From NCBI RefSeq assembly GCF_007677725.1, contig NZ_VEDF01000003.1, positions 1-64,000 on the forward strand: DNA of 64,000 nucleotides. The letters are read 5' to 3'. The notes under the pieces are model-generated. The model saw only the letters and a list, made by a program, of their open reading frames with translations, was not told where the DNA came from and searched no databases. The stretch's first letter is position 1, and each line of letters opens with the position of its first letter. Shown one piece after another: positions 28,782 through 37,745 of the stretch. The position numbers were made by a program, and so were the translations under genes. Source of the stretch: Pseudomonas sp. URMO17WK12:I11 (GTDB taxonomy: Bacteria; Pseudomonadota; Gammaproteobacteria; Pseudomonadales; Pseudomonadaceae).

Positions 28782-29785
28782 AAGCCGCGCATCCCGAAGT
28801 AGCAGCAGCGACTGGCCAGCACCCCGGTGAGTTGTTGCGCCAGGCCCGCGAGAACCGCGAGTGGTCGCAAGCCGAAGTGGCTCGCAAGCTGAACCTCACC
28901 GTCACTTCGCTGAACCATCTGGAAACTGGTGCCTTCGACAAGTTGCCGGGCCATACCTTCGCGCGCGGCTATATCCGGGCCTATGCCAAGTTGCTCGGCA
29001 TGGACCAAGCGCCTTTGGTCGAAGCCTTCGACCAGTACACCGGCACTCACGCCAAGGGCAGTGATGTGCATTCTCTGGGCCGCATCGAGGAACCTGTGCG
29101 GCTGTCGCATAACATCATGCGCGGTGTCACCCTGCTCCTGCTGGTCGCAGTGGTCGGCGGCAGCTTCATCTGGTGGCAGGACCAGGGCAGCACCAAGGGC
29201 AGGGACCTGGCCAAGATGGCGTTGGAGCATGTCGAGGTCGAAAGCGCCGACGGCACGACTCAAATCCACCCGCTCGATGAGCCTGAAGACCAGGCCGTGA
29301 CGGCCGGCCAGCAAGCCGAGAGCGCGGCATTGCCCTTGCCACAGGCTAGCGCCGAGGCAGCCGACCAGAACAGCAGCCAATCCGCGCCCGCTGCCAGCGA
29401 GTCGGCGCCGGTAGCGGCCGAGCAAGCCCCGGTGCAAGCCCCGGCTGCAGCCCCTGCGCCTGCTTCGGCAGTTGCCCCAGCACCGGCAGCTTCCAGTGCG
29501 CCGGCTGCCGCCAGCGCACCGGAGGCGGCTGCCGCGCCGGCAGGCAGCGCCAAGGTTGCGATTCAGTTCACCGCCGATTGCTGGACCCAGGTGTCCGATG
29601 GCAACGGCAAGGTGCTGTTCAGTGCCATCAAGCGCAAAGGTGACAACCTCGAACTGACCGGCAAGCCGCCCTTTGCGCTGCGCCTGGGCTTCGCCCGTGG
29701 CGCCCAGGTCAGCTACAACGGCCAGCCCGTCGATGTTGCCCCGTTCACCAGTGGCGAAACTGCTCGCCTGAAGTTGGGACAGTAA
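28778..29785 (+). CDS. rodZ: Cytoskeletal protein RodZ
   Basis: RodZ links MreB to the cell-wall machinery. The 335-residue protein has an N-terminal HTH (about 15-85), one transmembrane helix ('MRGVTLLLLVAVVGGSFIWW', about 112-132), a long linker of Ala, Pro and Gln (about 175-255), and a C-terminal DUF4115 beta domain. The linker is low-complexity and likely varies in length between strains. It sits between pilW and ispG, as in most gammaproteobacteria. Confidence 0.93.
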   Translation: MKAAHPEVAAATGQHPGELLRQARENREWSQAEVARKLNLTVTSLNHLETGAFDKLPGHTFARGYIRAYAKLLGMDQAPLVEAFDQYTGTHAKGSDVHSLGRIEEPVRLSHNIMRGVTLLLLVAVVGGSFIWWQDQGSTKGRDLAKMALEHVEVESADGTTQIHPLDEPEDQAVTAGQQAESAALPLPQASAEAADQNSSQSAPAASESAPVAAEQAPVQAPAAAPAPASAVAPAPAASSAPAAASAPEAAAAPAGSAKVAIQFTADCWTQVSDGNGKVLFSAIKRKGDNLELTGKPPFALRLGFARGAQVSYNGQPVDVAPFTSGETARLKLGQ

Positions 29786-29788
29786 TTC

Positions 29789-30898
29789 ATGCACGGCGAA
29801 TCTCCGATCAAACGGCGCGAATCCCGCAAAATCTGGGTCGGCAATGTGCCGGTGGGTGGCGATGCCCCCATCGCGGTGCAGAGCATGACCAACACCGACA
29901 CCAACGATGTGCTGGCCACCGTGGCGCAGATTCAGCGCCTGGTCGATGCCGGTGTCGACATCGTCCGCGTCTCGGTACCCGACATGGACGCGGCCGAAGC
30001 TTTCGGCAAGATCAAGCAGCTGGTCAGTGTTCCGCTGGTTGCCGACATTCACTTCGACTACAAGATCGCCCTGCGCGTGGCTGAGCTGGGTGTCGACTGC
30101 CTGCGCATCAACCCGGGCAACATCGGCCGCGAAGACCGTGTCCGCGCGGTGGTCGACGCCGCCCGTGATCTCGGCATCCCGATCCGCATTGGCGTCAATG
30201 CAGGCTCGCTGGAAAAAGACCTGCAGAAGAAGTACGGCGAGCCGACTCCGGCAGCGCTGGTCGAATCGGCCCTGCGCCATGTCGAACACCTTGACCGCCT
30301 GGATTTCCAGGATTTCAAGGTCAGCGTCAAGGCGTCCGATGTGTTCATGGCTGTCGAGGCCTATCGGTTGCTGGCCAAGCAGATTATCCAACCGCTGCAC
30401 TTGGGCATCACCGAGGCTGGCGGTTTACGTTCTGGCACGGTGAAATCCGCAGTCGGCCTCGGTATGCTGCTGGCCGAAGGCATTGGCGATACCATCCGTA
30501 TCTCGCTGGCGGCCGACCCGGTCGAAGAAGTGAAGGTCGGCTACGACATCCTCAAGTCGCTGCACCTGCGTTCGCGTGGCATCAACTTCATCGCCTGCCC
30601 GAGCTGCTCGCGGCAGAACTTCGATGTGGTCAAGACCATGAACGAACTCGAGGGGCGCCTGGAAGACCTGCTGGTACCGCTGGACGTGGCCGTGATCGGT
30701 TGCGTGGTCAATGGCCCGGGTGAGGCCAAGGAGTCGCACGTGGGGCTGACCGGTGGCACGCCTAACCTGGTCTACATCGACGGCAAGCCTGCGCAGAAGC
30801 TGACCAATGACAACCTGGTCGATGAGCTGGAGAAGCTCATCCGCCAGAAAGCGGCCGAAAAGGTCGAAGCCGACGCTGCGCTGATCGCCCGCGGCTGA
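29789..30898 (+). CDS. ispG: (E)-4-hydroxy-3-methylbut-2-enyl-diphosphate synthase
   Basis: IspG is a [4Fe-4S] enzyme of the MEP isoprenoid pathway. The 369-residue protein has the cluster cysteines in 'CPSCSRQNF' and '[10 protein letters not shown]', and '[10 protein letters not shown]' near the N-terminus. It starts 3 nt after rodZ. Confidence 0.97.
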   Translation: MHGESPIKRRESRKIWVGNVPVGGDAPIAVQSMTNTDTNDVLATVAQIQRLVDAGVDIVRVSVPDMDAAEAFGKIKQLVSVPLVADIHFDYKIALRVAELGVDCLRINPGNIGREDRVRAVVDAARDLGIPIRIGVNAGSLEKDLQKKYGEPTPAALVESALRHVEHLDRLDFQDFKVSVKASDVFMAVEAYRLLAKQIIQPLHLGITEAGGLRSGTVKSAVGLGMLLAEGIGDTIRISLAADPVEEVKVGYDILKSLHLRSRGINFIACPSCSRQNFDVVKTMNELEGRLEDLLVPLDVAVIGCVVNGPGEAKESHVGLTGGTPNLVYIDGKPAQKLTNDNLVDELEKLIRQKAAEKVEADAALIARG

Positions 30899-30922
30899 CA
30901 CACAGATTCGAAAGGACTTTTC

Positions 30923-32212
30923 GTGAGCAAATCGCTGCAAGCCATCCGTGGCATGAACGACATTCTGCCAGAGCAGTCGCCGCTCTGGCGCTACTTCGAA
31001 GGTACTGTCGCGGGCCTGCTGGACACCTACGGGTACAGCCAGATCCGTACCCCGATCGTGGAATTCACCGAGCTGTTCAAGCGCTCGATCGGTGAAGTGA
31101 CCGATATCGTCGAGAAGGAGATGTACACCTTCGAGGACCGTAACGGCGATTCGCTCACGCTTCGCCCCGAAGGCACCGCCGCCTGCGTGCGTGCCGTGCT
31201 CGAGCACGGCATCACCGGTAACGGCCAGGTGCAGAAGCTCTGGTACATCGGCCAGATGTTCCGCCATGAGCGCCCGCAGAAGGGCCGCTACCGCCAGTTC
31301 CACCAGATCGGCGTGGAAGTGTTCAACCTCGACGGCCCGGACATCGACGCCGAACTGATCACCCTGACCTGGCGCCTGTGGGGCCTGCTGGGTATCCAGG
31401 ACGCGGTCAAGCTCGAACTCAACAGCCTGGGCACCAGCGAGGCCCGTGCTCGGTACCGTGACGCGCTGGTGGCGTTTCTCTCGGCGCGTCTGGAGCAGCT
31501 CGACGAAGACAGCCAGCGCCGCCTCAAGAGCAACCCCCTGCGTATCCTCGACAGCAAGGACCAGGGCACCCAGGCGGTGCTGGTGGGCGCGCCCAAGCTC
31601 GAAGACTACCTGGACGAAGATTCGCGCGTGCACTTCGAAGGCCTCAAGGCGCGCCTGGATGCCGCGGGCATTCCGTTCGTCATCAACACCAAGCTGGTGC
31701 GTGGCCTGGATTACTACAGCAAGACCGTCTTCGAGTGGGTCACCGACAAACTGGGCGCTCAGGGCACCGTCTGCGCCGGCGGCCGTTATGACGGCCTGGT
31801 CGAGCAGATGGGCGGCAAGCCGACCCCGGGGGTTGGCTTCGCCATGGGCATCGAGCGCTTGATCCTGCTGCTTGAAACCCTTGGCAAAGTGCCCGAGGCG
31901 ATCAATCGCACCATCGACGTCTACCTGTGCGCCTTCGGCGAGCAGGCCGAGCTGGCGGGCTTGCACCTGGCCGAGGGATTGCGTGATCGTCTGCCGGGCT
32001 TGCGCCTGGCGGTGAATGCCGGCGGCGGCAGCTTCAAGAGCCAATTCAAGAAGGCTGACAAGAGCGGCGCGCTGTTCGCGCTGATCCTCGGTGACGACGA
32101 ACTTGCCGTGCACACCATCGGCGTCAAGCCCCTGCGTGGTCAGGGCGAACAACAGAACATTGCCTGGGATGCTCTGGCTGAGCACCTGGAAACCGCGATC
32201 GCTCAGGCGTAA
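30923..32212 (+). CDS. hisS: Histidine-tRNA ligase
   Basis: HisS charges tRNA-His. The 429-residue class II synthetase has '[10 protein letters not shown]' at the N-terminus, motif 2 around '[18 protein letters not shown]', the histidine loops '[15 protein letters not shown]' and 'AGGRYDGL', and motif 3 '[11 protein letters not shown]'. It is in the conserved ispG-hisS-yfgM order. Confidence 0.98.
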   Translation: MSKSLQAIRGMNDILPEQSPLWRYFEGTVAGLLDTYGYSQIRTPIVEFTELFKRSIGEVTDIVEKEMYTFEDRNGDSLTLRPEGTAACVRAVLEHGITGNGQVQKLWYIGQMFRHERPQKGRYRQFHQIGVEVFNLDGPDIDAELITLTWRLWGLLGIQDAVKLELNSLGTSEARARYRDALVAFLSARLEQLDEDSQRRLKSNPLRILDSKDQGTQAVLVGAPKLEDYLDEDSRVHFEGLKARLDAAGIPFVINTKLVRGLDYYSKTVFEWVTDKLGAQGTVCAGGRYDGLVEQMGGKPTPGVGFAMGIERLILLLETLGKVPEAINRTIDVYLCAFGEQAELAGLHLAEGLRDRLPGLRLAVNAGGGSFKSQFKKADKSGALFALILGDDELAVHTIGVKPLRGQGEQQNIAWDALAEHLETAIAQA

Positions 32213-32251
32213 CGCGGTTCAACAAGCGAATAGGCGAAAAGGAGTATTGGG

Positions 32252-32890
32252 GTGTCGAGTACCGATGATGATTTGGCAGGGATCAAGGACTGGTGGAACC
32301 GCAACGGCAAGCCGCTGCTGACCGGTGCCCTGCTGGCGGGTGTCGTGGTGTTGGGCTGGAATACCTGGCACAAGTACCAGAACAACCAGTCCCAAGGCGC
32401 CTCGCAGCTGTATCAGGCCCTGCTGGAAACCAGCCTGACGCCCACTGGCCAGCCTGACGCGACCAAGGTCGCTGAGCTGGCCGGCAAGCTCAAGAGCGAG
32501 TTTGGCGGTACCGCGTATGCCCAGTACGGCAGCCTGTTCGTGGCCAAGGTCGCGGTTGAAAGCGGCAAGCTCGACGATGCCGCTGCCGAGCTGAAAAGCG
32601 TACTGGACAAGCCCGCCGATGTGACCCTGGGCGAAATCTCCCGTCAGCGCCTGGCCCGTGTGCTGGCTGCTCAGAACAAGGCCGAAGACGCGCTCAAGCT
32701 GCTCGACGGCGACACCGAAAAAGCGTTCCTGGCCAGCCGAGAAGAGCTCAAAGGGGATCTGCTGGTGCAATTGGGCCGCGGCGACGATGCCCATGGTGCC
32801 TACCAAAAAGCCAAGGCTGCGCTGTCTGATGACGCCGCGGTCGGTGGCCTGCAACTGAAGCTGGATGACCTGGCCAAAGGGGATGCATAA
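32252..32890 (+). CDS. yfgM: YfgM family TPR protein (UPF0070), SecYEG-associated
   Basis: YfgM is a single-pass inner-membrane protein found with PpiD at the SecYEG translocon in E. coli. The 212-residue protein has a short cytoplasmic part ('DDDLAGIKDWWNRNGKPL'), one membrane helix ('LLTGALLAGVVVLGW') and a periplasmic TPR domain. The start is GTG with AAAAGGAG upstream. Its stop is directly followed by the bamB start. Confidence 0.93.
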   Translation: MSSTDDDLAGIKDWWNRNGKPLLTGALLAGVVVLGWNTWHKYQNNQSQGASQLYQALLETSLTPTGQPDATKVAELAGKLKSEFGGTAYAQYGSLFVAKVAVESGKLDDAAAELKSVLDKPADVTLGEISRQRLARVLAAQNKAEDALKLLDGDTEKAFLASREELKGDLLVQLGRGDDAHGAYQKAKAALSDDAAVGGLQLKLDDLAKGDA

Positions 32891-34033
32891 GTGATCGGTT
32901 GGAAACACGCAGCAGTGCTGACCCTGGCCGTGCTGGCCGCAGGTTGCAGCAGCAACAGCAAGAAGGAACTGCCTCCGGCCGAGCTGACCAAGTTCACCGA
33001 AGAAGTGGTCTTGAAAAAACAGTGGAGCCGCTCGATCGGTGACGGTCAGGGCGAAACCTACAACACCCTGGTGCCGGCCATCGAGAACGACCGCATCTAC
33101 GCCTCCGATGTCAACGGCGAAGTCTTCGCCCTCGACCGCATCACCGGCGACGTGGTGTGGAAGCAGGACCTCGAGTTGCCGGTGTCCGGCGCCGTCGGCG
33201 TCGGTTATGGCCTGGTGATGCTGGGCACCCTCAAAGGTGAGGTGATCGCCCTCGATTCCAGTACCGGTGAAGAGCGCTGGCGCTCGCGCGTGACCAGCGA
33301 AGTACTGGCCCCGCCTGCCAACAACGGTGATGTGGTTGTGGTGCAGACCCAGGACGATCGCCTGATCGGCCTGGATGCCGCCACCGGTGATCGCCGCTGG
33401 ATCTACGAGAACACGCCGGCGGTGCTCACCCTGCGGGGTACCGGCGCGCCGATCGCCACCAACCGCCTGGCCGTCGCCGGCCTGTCGACCGGCAAGGTCG
33501 TGGCGGTGGATATCAGCAATGGCATCCCGGTATGGGAAAGCCGAGTGGCCATCCCACAAGGCCGTTCTGAACTCGACCGTGTGGTGGACATCGACGGCGG
33601 CTTGCTGCTGTCCGGTGGCACCTTGTACGTCAGCACCTACCAGGGTCGGGTTGCCGGCCTGGACCTGGAAAGTGGCCGCGTGCTGTGGCAGCGCGATGCC
33701 TCCAGCTATGTGGGCGTTGCCCAGGGCTTTGGCAGCGTTTATGTCAGCGAAGCCGGCGGAACCGTCGAAGCGGTCGACGAGCGCTCCTCCAGCGCGTTGT
33801 GGACCAACGATTCGATGGCCCGCCGTCAGCTGACCGCGCCCGAGATCTACTCGAGCTACGTGGCAGTGGGCGACTTCGAGGGCTACCTGCACCTGCTGAG
33901 CCAGGTCGATGGCCGCTTCGTCGGCCGTGAACGTATCGACAGCGATGGCCTGCGCGCCCGTCCACTTGTGGTCGGCGACACCATTTATGTCTTTGGCAAC
34001 AGCGGTAAGCTCGAGGCACTGAGCATCCGCTGA
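32891..34033 (+). CDS. bamB: Outer-membrane assembly factor BamB
   Basis: BamB is a lipoprotein of the BAM complex. The 380-residue protein has lipobox 'LAAGC' (Cys19) and repeated beta-propeller blades with PQQ-like motifs such as '[17 protein letters not shown]', '[17 protein letters not shown]' and '[16 protein letters not shown]'. The start is GTG. A hairpin terminator lies between this gene and der. Confidence 0.96.
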   Translation: MIGWKHAAVLTLAVLAAGCSSNSKKELPPAELTKFTEEVVLKKQWSRSIGDGQGETYNTLVPAIENDRIYASDVNGEVFALDRITGDVVWKQDLELPVSGAVGVGYGLVMLGTLKGEVIALDSSTGEERWRSRVTSEVLAPPANNGDVVVVQTQDDRLIGLDAATGDRRWIYENTPAVLTLRGTGAPIATNRLAVAGLSTGKVVAVDISNGIPVWESRVAIPQGRSELDRVVDIDGGLLLSGGTLYVSTYQGRVAGLDLESGRVLWQRDASSYVGVAQGFGSVYVSEAGGTVEAVDERSSSALWTNDSMARRQLTAPEIYSSYVAVGDFEGYLHLLSQVDGRFVGRERIDSDGLRARPLVVGDTIYVFGNSGKLEALSIR

Positions 34034-34094
34034 AGCTATGCTTGAAGCCTCGAGGGGCTTCAGGCCGCGGCGTAGGACACGCCGCCCGAACTCC

Positions 34095-34124
34095 GGCCGC
34101 TGCTTGCAGCGGCCTTTGCATTTT
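34095..34124 (+). terminator. Terminator or attenuator between bamB and der
   Basis: GGCCGCTG (34095-34102) pairs with CAGCGGCC (34107-34114) across a CTTG loop, followed by TTTGCATTTT. Being only 26 bp before the der start, it could trim rather than abolish read-through. Confidence 0.65.
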
Positions 34125-34149
34125 CAAGAATTCAAGAGTGGAGAGCCGC

Positions 34150-35613
34150 ATGGTTCCCGTAATCGCCTTGGTGGGCCGCCCGAACGTCGGCAAATCCACC
34201 ATGTTCAACCGCCTGACCAAGACCCGCGATGCCATCGTCGGTGACTTGTCGGGTCTGACCCGTGACCGCCAATATGGCGATGCCAGCTGGCAGGGTCGTT
34301 CATTCATCCTGATCGACACCGGTGGGATCACCGGCGACGAGGTCGGCATGGACGAAAAGATGGCCGAGCAGTCGCTGATGGCCATCGAGGAAGCCGACTA
34401 TGTGCTGTTCCTGGTCGATGCCCGCGCCGGCATGACCGCAGCCGACCAGATGATTGCCGAGCACCTGCGCAAACGCAACAAATCGGCGATCCTGGTGGCC
34501 AACAAGATCGACAACATCGACGCCGATGTCGCCCGCGCCGAGTTTTCGCCGCTGGGCATGGGCAACGCCATCCCGGTGGCCGGCTCCCAGGGCCGCGGCA
34601 TCAACGCCTTGATGGAATCGGTGCTGGGCCACATCCCGCGCGACGAGGAAGAGCAGGCGCTGGATGCTGAAGTCGCTGAAGGCGAGGAAGCGGTACGTAT
34701 TCCTGGCCCGAGTGAAAAAGATGGCATCAAGATCGCCATCATCGGCCGCCCCAACGTGGGCAAGTCGACCCTGGTCAACCGCATGCTCGGCGAAGAGCGC
34801 GTGGTGGTGTACGACCAGCCGGGCACAACCCGTGACAGTATCTACATCCCGTTCGAGCGTGATGACGAGAAGTACACCTTCATCGACACGGCAGGCGTGC
34901 GCAAGCGCGGCAAGATCCACGAGGAAGTCGAAAAATTCTCGGTGGTCAAGACGCTGCAGGCGATCAAGGACGCCAACGTAGTGATCTTCGTCATGGATGC
35001 CCGCGAGGGCGTGGTCGACCATGACCTCAACCTGCTGGGCTTTGCCCTGGAAGCCGGTCGCGCCATCGTCATCGCGCTGAACAAGTGGGATGGCATGGAG
35101 TCGGGCGAGCGCGACTACGTGAAGACCGAGCTGGAGCGCCGGTTGTTCTTCGTCGACTTCGCCGACATCCACTTCATTTCGGCCTTGCATGGCACTGGCG
35201 TGGGCCATCTGTACAAATCGGTCCAGGCTGCGTTCAAGTCTGCAGTGACTCGCTGGCCGACCAGCCGACTGACCCAGATCCTCGAGGACGCAGTCAGCGA
35301 ACACCAGCCGCCGCTGGTCAATGGTCGTCGGATCAAGCTGCGCTACGCCCACCTGGGTGGGGCCAACCCGCCGCTGATCGTGATCCACGGCAACCAGACC
35401 GAAAAGATTCCCAAATCGTATTCGCGTTATCTGGAAAACACCTACCGTCGGGTGCTGAAGCTGGTCGGCACACCGATCCGCATCGAGTACAAGGGCGGTG
35501 AAAACCCCTACGAGGGCAAGAAAAACACCCTCACCGATCGCCAGGTCAACAAGAAACGCCGCTTGATGTCGCACCACAAGAAAGCCGAGAAGAAGCGCCG
35601 CGACAAGCGCTGA
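34150..35613 (+). CDS. der: Ribosome-associated GTPase Der (EngA)
   Basis: Der is a tandem-GTPase required for 50S subunit maturation. In the 487-residue protein the first G1 motif is 'GRPNVGKS' (9-16); the second, 'GRPNVGKST', is near residue 196. A KH-like domain and a basic tail ('[20 protein letters not shown]') follow. I chose the ATG at 34150 with GGAGAG upstream; the open frame continues back to 34042 through the terminator hairpin, which is not coding. Confidence 0.97.
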   Translation: MVPVIALVGRPNVGKSTMFNRLTKTRDAIVGDLSGLTRDRQYGDASWQGRSFILIDTGGITGDEVGMDEKMAEQSLMAIEEADYVLFLVDARAGMTAADQMIAEHLRKRNKSAILVANKIDNIDADVARAEFSPLGMGNAIPVAGSQGRGINALMESVLGHIPRDEEEQALDAEVAEGEEAVRIPGPSEKDGIKIAIIGRPNVGKSTLVNRMLGEERVVVYDQPGTTRDSIYIPFERDDEKYTFIDTAGVRKRGKIHEEVEKFSVVKTLQAIKDANVVIFVMDAREGVVDHDLNLLGFALEAGRAIVIALNKWDGMESGERDYVKTELERRLFFVDFADIHFISALHGTGVGHLYKSVQAAFKSAVTRWPTSRLTQILEDAVSEHQPPLVNGRRIKLRYAHLGGANPPLIVIHGNQTEKIPKSYSRYLENTYRRVLKLVGTPIRIEYKGGENPYEGKKNTLTDRQVNKKRRLMSHHKKAEKKRRDKR

Positions 35614-35620
35614 CGCAATT

Positions 35621-35722
35621 AGAAGCTGCAAGCTGCAAGCCGCACGTAAAAGCAGACGGTGTTATCGCTGCTTTTTCTTGCAGCTAGGAGCTTGCAGCTT
35701 GCCGCTTCAAGCTTGTAGCTTT
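35621..35722. repeat. AGCTGCAAGC palindromic repeat with built-in terminator
   Basis: The left arm AGAAGCTGCAAGCTGCAAGC (35621-35640) is inverted in the right arm CTTGCAGCTTGCCGCTTC (about 35691-35708, with further copies to 35722). In the middle, AAAAGCAG (35648-35655) pairs with CTGCTTTTT (35668-35676), an intrinsic terminator suited to end der. A close relative is at 52171-52279. Confidence 0.75.
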
Positions 35723-35752
35723 GAACCCTCAGTCCCCAGGAAAGAGGGCTCC

Positions 35753-36901
35753 ATGAACCGCAGCAAACTGCCGAATGTCGGCGCGACCATCTTTACCACC
35801 ATGTCGCAGCTCGCCGTACAAACCGGCGCGCTCAATCTCTCGCAGGGTTTCCCAGATTTCAACGGACCGCAGGCGCTGCTCGATGCAGTCGGCCGGCACG
35901 TGGCCGCAGGACACAACCAGTATTCGCCCATGAGTGGGCTGCCGGCGTTGCGCCAGCAGGTGGCTGCCAAGGTTGCGCGGGTGTACGGGGTCAACGTCGA
36001 TGCAGATCATGAGGTCACCATCACCCCAGGTGCCACCGAGGCGATCTTCTGCGCCATTCAGGCGGTGATACACCCAGGCGACGAGGTCATCGTTTTCGAC
36101 CCGTGTTACGACAGCTACGCACCTTCGGTGGAACTGGCCGGTGGTCGTTGCGTGCATGTGCAGCTGAGTGACGGCGACTTCCGCATCGACTGGCAGAAAT
36201 TCACCGACGCCTTGAGCCCGCGTACCCGCATGGTGGTGCTCAACTCACCGCACAACCCGAGCGGCGCGCTGATCAGTGGCGAGGACCTCGACCAGCTTGC
36301 GGCGCTGATTGCCGAGCGCGACATCTACCTGCTGAGCGACGAAGTCTACGAGCACCTGGTCTACGATGGCGTGCGCCATGCCAGCGTGCTGGCCCACCCG
36401 CAGCTGGCCGGCAATGCGTTCGTGGTCAGCTCGTTCGGCAAGACCTACCACGTCACCGGCTGGAAGACCGGCTATGTGATCGCGCCGCCAGCCCTGACTG
36501 CAGAGCTGCGCAAGGTGCACCAGTACGTCAACTTCTGCGGTGTGACGCCCCTGCAATGTGCCTTGGCCGACTTCATGGCCGAGCACCCCGAACACATCGA
36601 TCAGTTGCCGGCCTTCTATCAAGCCAAGCGCGACCTGTTCTGCGGCTTGCTCGAGCGCTCGCGGTTCGGTTTCACCCCTACCGCTGGAACCTATTTCCAA
36701 CTGGTGGACTATTCGCAGATCCGTCCCGATCTGAACGACGTCGACATGGCCCTGTGGCTCACCCGTGAGCATGGCGTGGCGAGCATCCCGGTGTCGGTGT
36801 TCTACCAGCAACCCATTTCTGAGCAACGGCTGATCCGCTTGTGCTTTGCCAAGCGAGAGGAGACGCTGCGTCAGGCAGCGGAGAAACTATGCGCGATCTG
36901 A
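35753..36901 (+). CDS. Methionine/glutamine aminotransferase (YbdL-like)
   Basis: This is a 382-residue class I/II PLP aminotransferase most like E. coli YbdL and the glutamine transaminase K (KYAT) group, which moves amino groups between methionine, glutamine or aromatic amino acids and 2-oxo acids. The PLP lysine is Lys230 in 'SSFGKTYHVTGWKTGY'; 'NSPHNPSG' and 'DEVYEHLVYDG' are also present. The next gene, an omega-amidase, overlaps it by 13 nt. That pairing supports a transaminase-omega-amidase route in which 2-oxoglutaramate is removed. The exact substrate is inferred. Confidence 0.85.
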   Translation: MNRSKLPNVGATIFTTMSQLAVQTGALNLSQGFPDFNGPQALLDAVGRHVAAGHNQYSPMSGLPALRQQVAAKVARVYGVNVDADHEVTITPGATEAIFCAIQAVIHPGDEVIVFDPCYDSYAPSVELAGGRCVHVQLSDGDFRIDWQKFTDALSPRTRMVVLNSPHNPSGALISGEDLDQLAALIAERDIYLLSDEVYEHLVYDGVRHASVLAHPQLAGNAFVVSSFGKTYHVTGWKTGYVIAPPALTAELRKVHQYVNFCGVTPLQCALADFMAEHPEHIDQLPAFYQAKRDLFCGLLERSRFGFTPTAGTYFQLVDYSQIRPDLNDVDMALWLTREHGVASIPVSVFYQQPISEQRLIRLCFAKREETLRQAAEKLCAI

Positions 36902-37680
36902 GTGCACTGCCCAACCTGAATGTCGCTTTGGTCCAGACCACCCTGGCCTGGCACGACCGCGAGGCCAACTACGCGCATTTCGACGTGCTGCTGGAGCAGG
37001 CGCGCGGCGCTGACCTGGTGATCTTGCCTGAGATGTTCACCACGGGTTTTTCCATGCAGTCGCACACGTTGTGCGAACCTGAAAACGGCCCGACCTACAA
37101 ATGGCTCAAGGCCCAGGCCAAGCGCCTCGATGCAGTGGTCACCGGCAGCGTGATCATCCAGGCCGCCGATGGCAGCCATCGCAATCGCTTGCTGTGGGCC
37201 CGCCCGGATGGCGAGATTCTGCACTACGACAAGCGCCACCTGTTCCGCATGGCCGGTGAGCACAAGTACTACACCCCAGGCGAGCGCCAGGTGCAGTTCG
37301 AGGTCAAGGGCTGGCGGGTGCGTGCGCTGATCTGCTACGACTTGCGCTTCCCGGTCTGGAGCCGCGATGCGCAAGACACGGACCTGTTGCTGTACACCGC
37401 CAATTGGCCCGCAGCGCGGCGTCAGCACTGGAACCGCCTACTGCCTGCGCGGGGCATCGAGAACCTGTGCTATGTCGCGGCGGTCAACCGCGTCGGTACC
37501 GATGGCAAGGGCTTCGCCTACTCCGGTGACAGCCAGGTGCTGGACTTCCAAGGCGAGAGTTTGCTCAGCGCCGGGGAGGCGGACGGGGTATTCACGGCCG
37601 TGCTCAATGCAGCCGACCTGGCGGCCTATCGCACCAAGTTCCCGGCTAACCTGGATGCCGATACCTTCGAGCTGCATTGA
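36889..37680 (+). CDS. Omega-amidase / carbon-nitrogen hydrolase (YafV/Nit2-like)
   Basis: This 263-residue nitrilase-superfamily hydrolase has the Glu-Lys-Cys triad visible as Glu48 ('LPEMFTTGF'), Lys115 ('YDKRHLF') and Cys149 ('LICYDLRFP'). The YafV/Nit2 group hydrolyses 2-oxoglutaramate or 2-oxosuccinamate, the products of glutamine- or asparagine-dependent transamination. The start at 36889 lies inside the end of the aminotransferase gene, so the two are coupled. Confidence 0.88.
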   Translation: MRDLSALPNLNVALVQTTLAWHDREANYAHFDVLLEQARGADLVILPEMFTTGFSMQSHTLCEPENGPTYKWLKAQAKRLDAVVTGSVIIQAADGSHRNRLLWARPDGEILHYDKRHLFRMAGEHKYYTPGERQVQFEVKGWRVRALICYDLRFPVWSRDAQDTDLLLYTANWPAARRQHWNRLLPARGIENLCYVAAVNRVGTDGKGFAYSGDSQVLDFQGESLLSAGEADGVFTAVLNAADLAAYRTKFPANLDADTFELH

Positions 37681-37688
37681 AAGAACAA

Positions 37689-37735
37689 CGGCTCGTCATG
37701 GGAGCGCCCCGGCAAGGATGCTCCCGCAAGAGCCG
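37689..37735. other. Nested hairpin between convergent genes
   Basis: CGGCTC (37689-37694) pairs with GAGCCG (37730-37735), and inside it GGGAGC (37700-37705) pairs with GCTCCC (37720-37725). The 13-mer CGTCATGGGAGCG found here (37694-37706) also occurs at 52208-52220. It is probably a REP-type element; there is no T-run. Confidence 0.5.
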
Positions 37736-37745
37736 AGGCTGCTAC

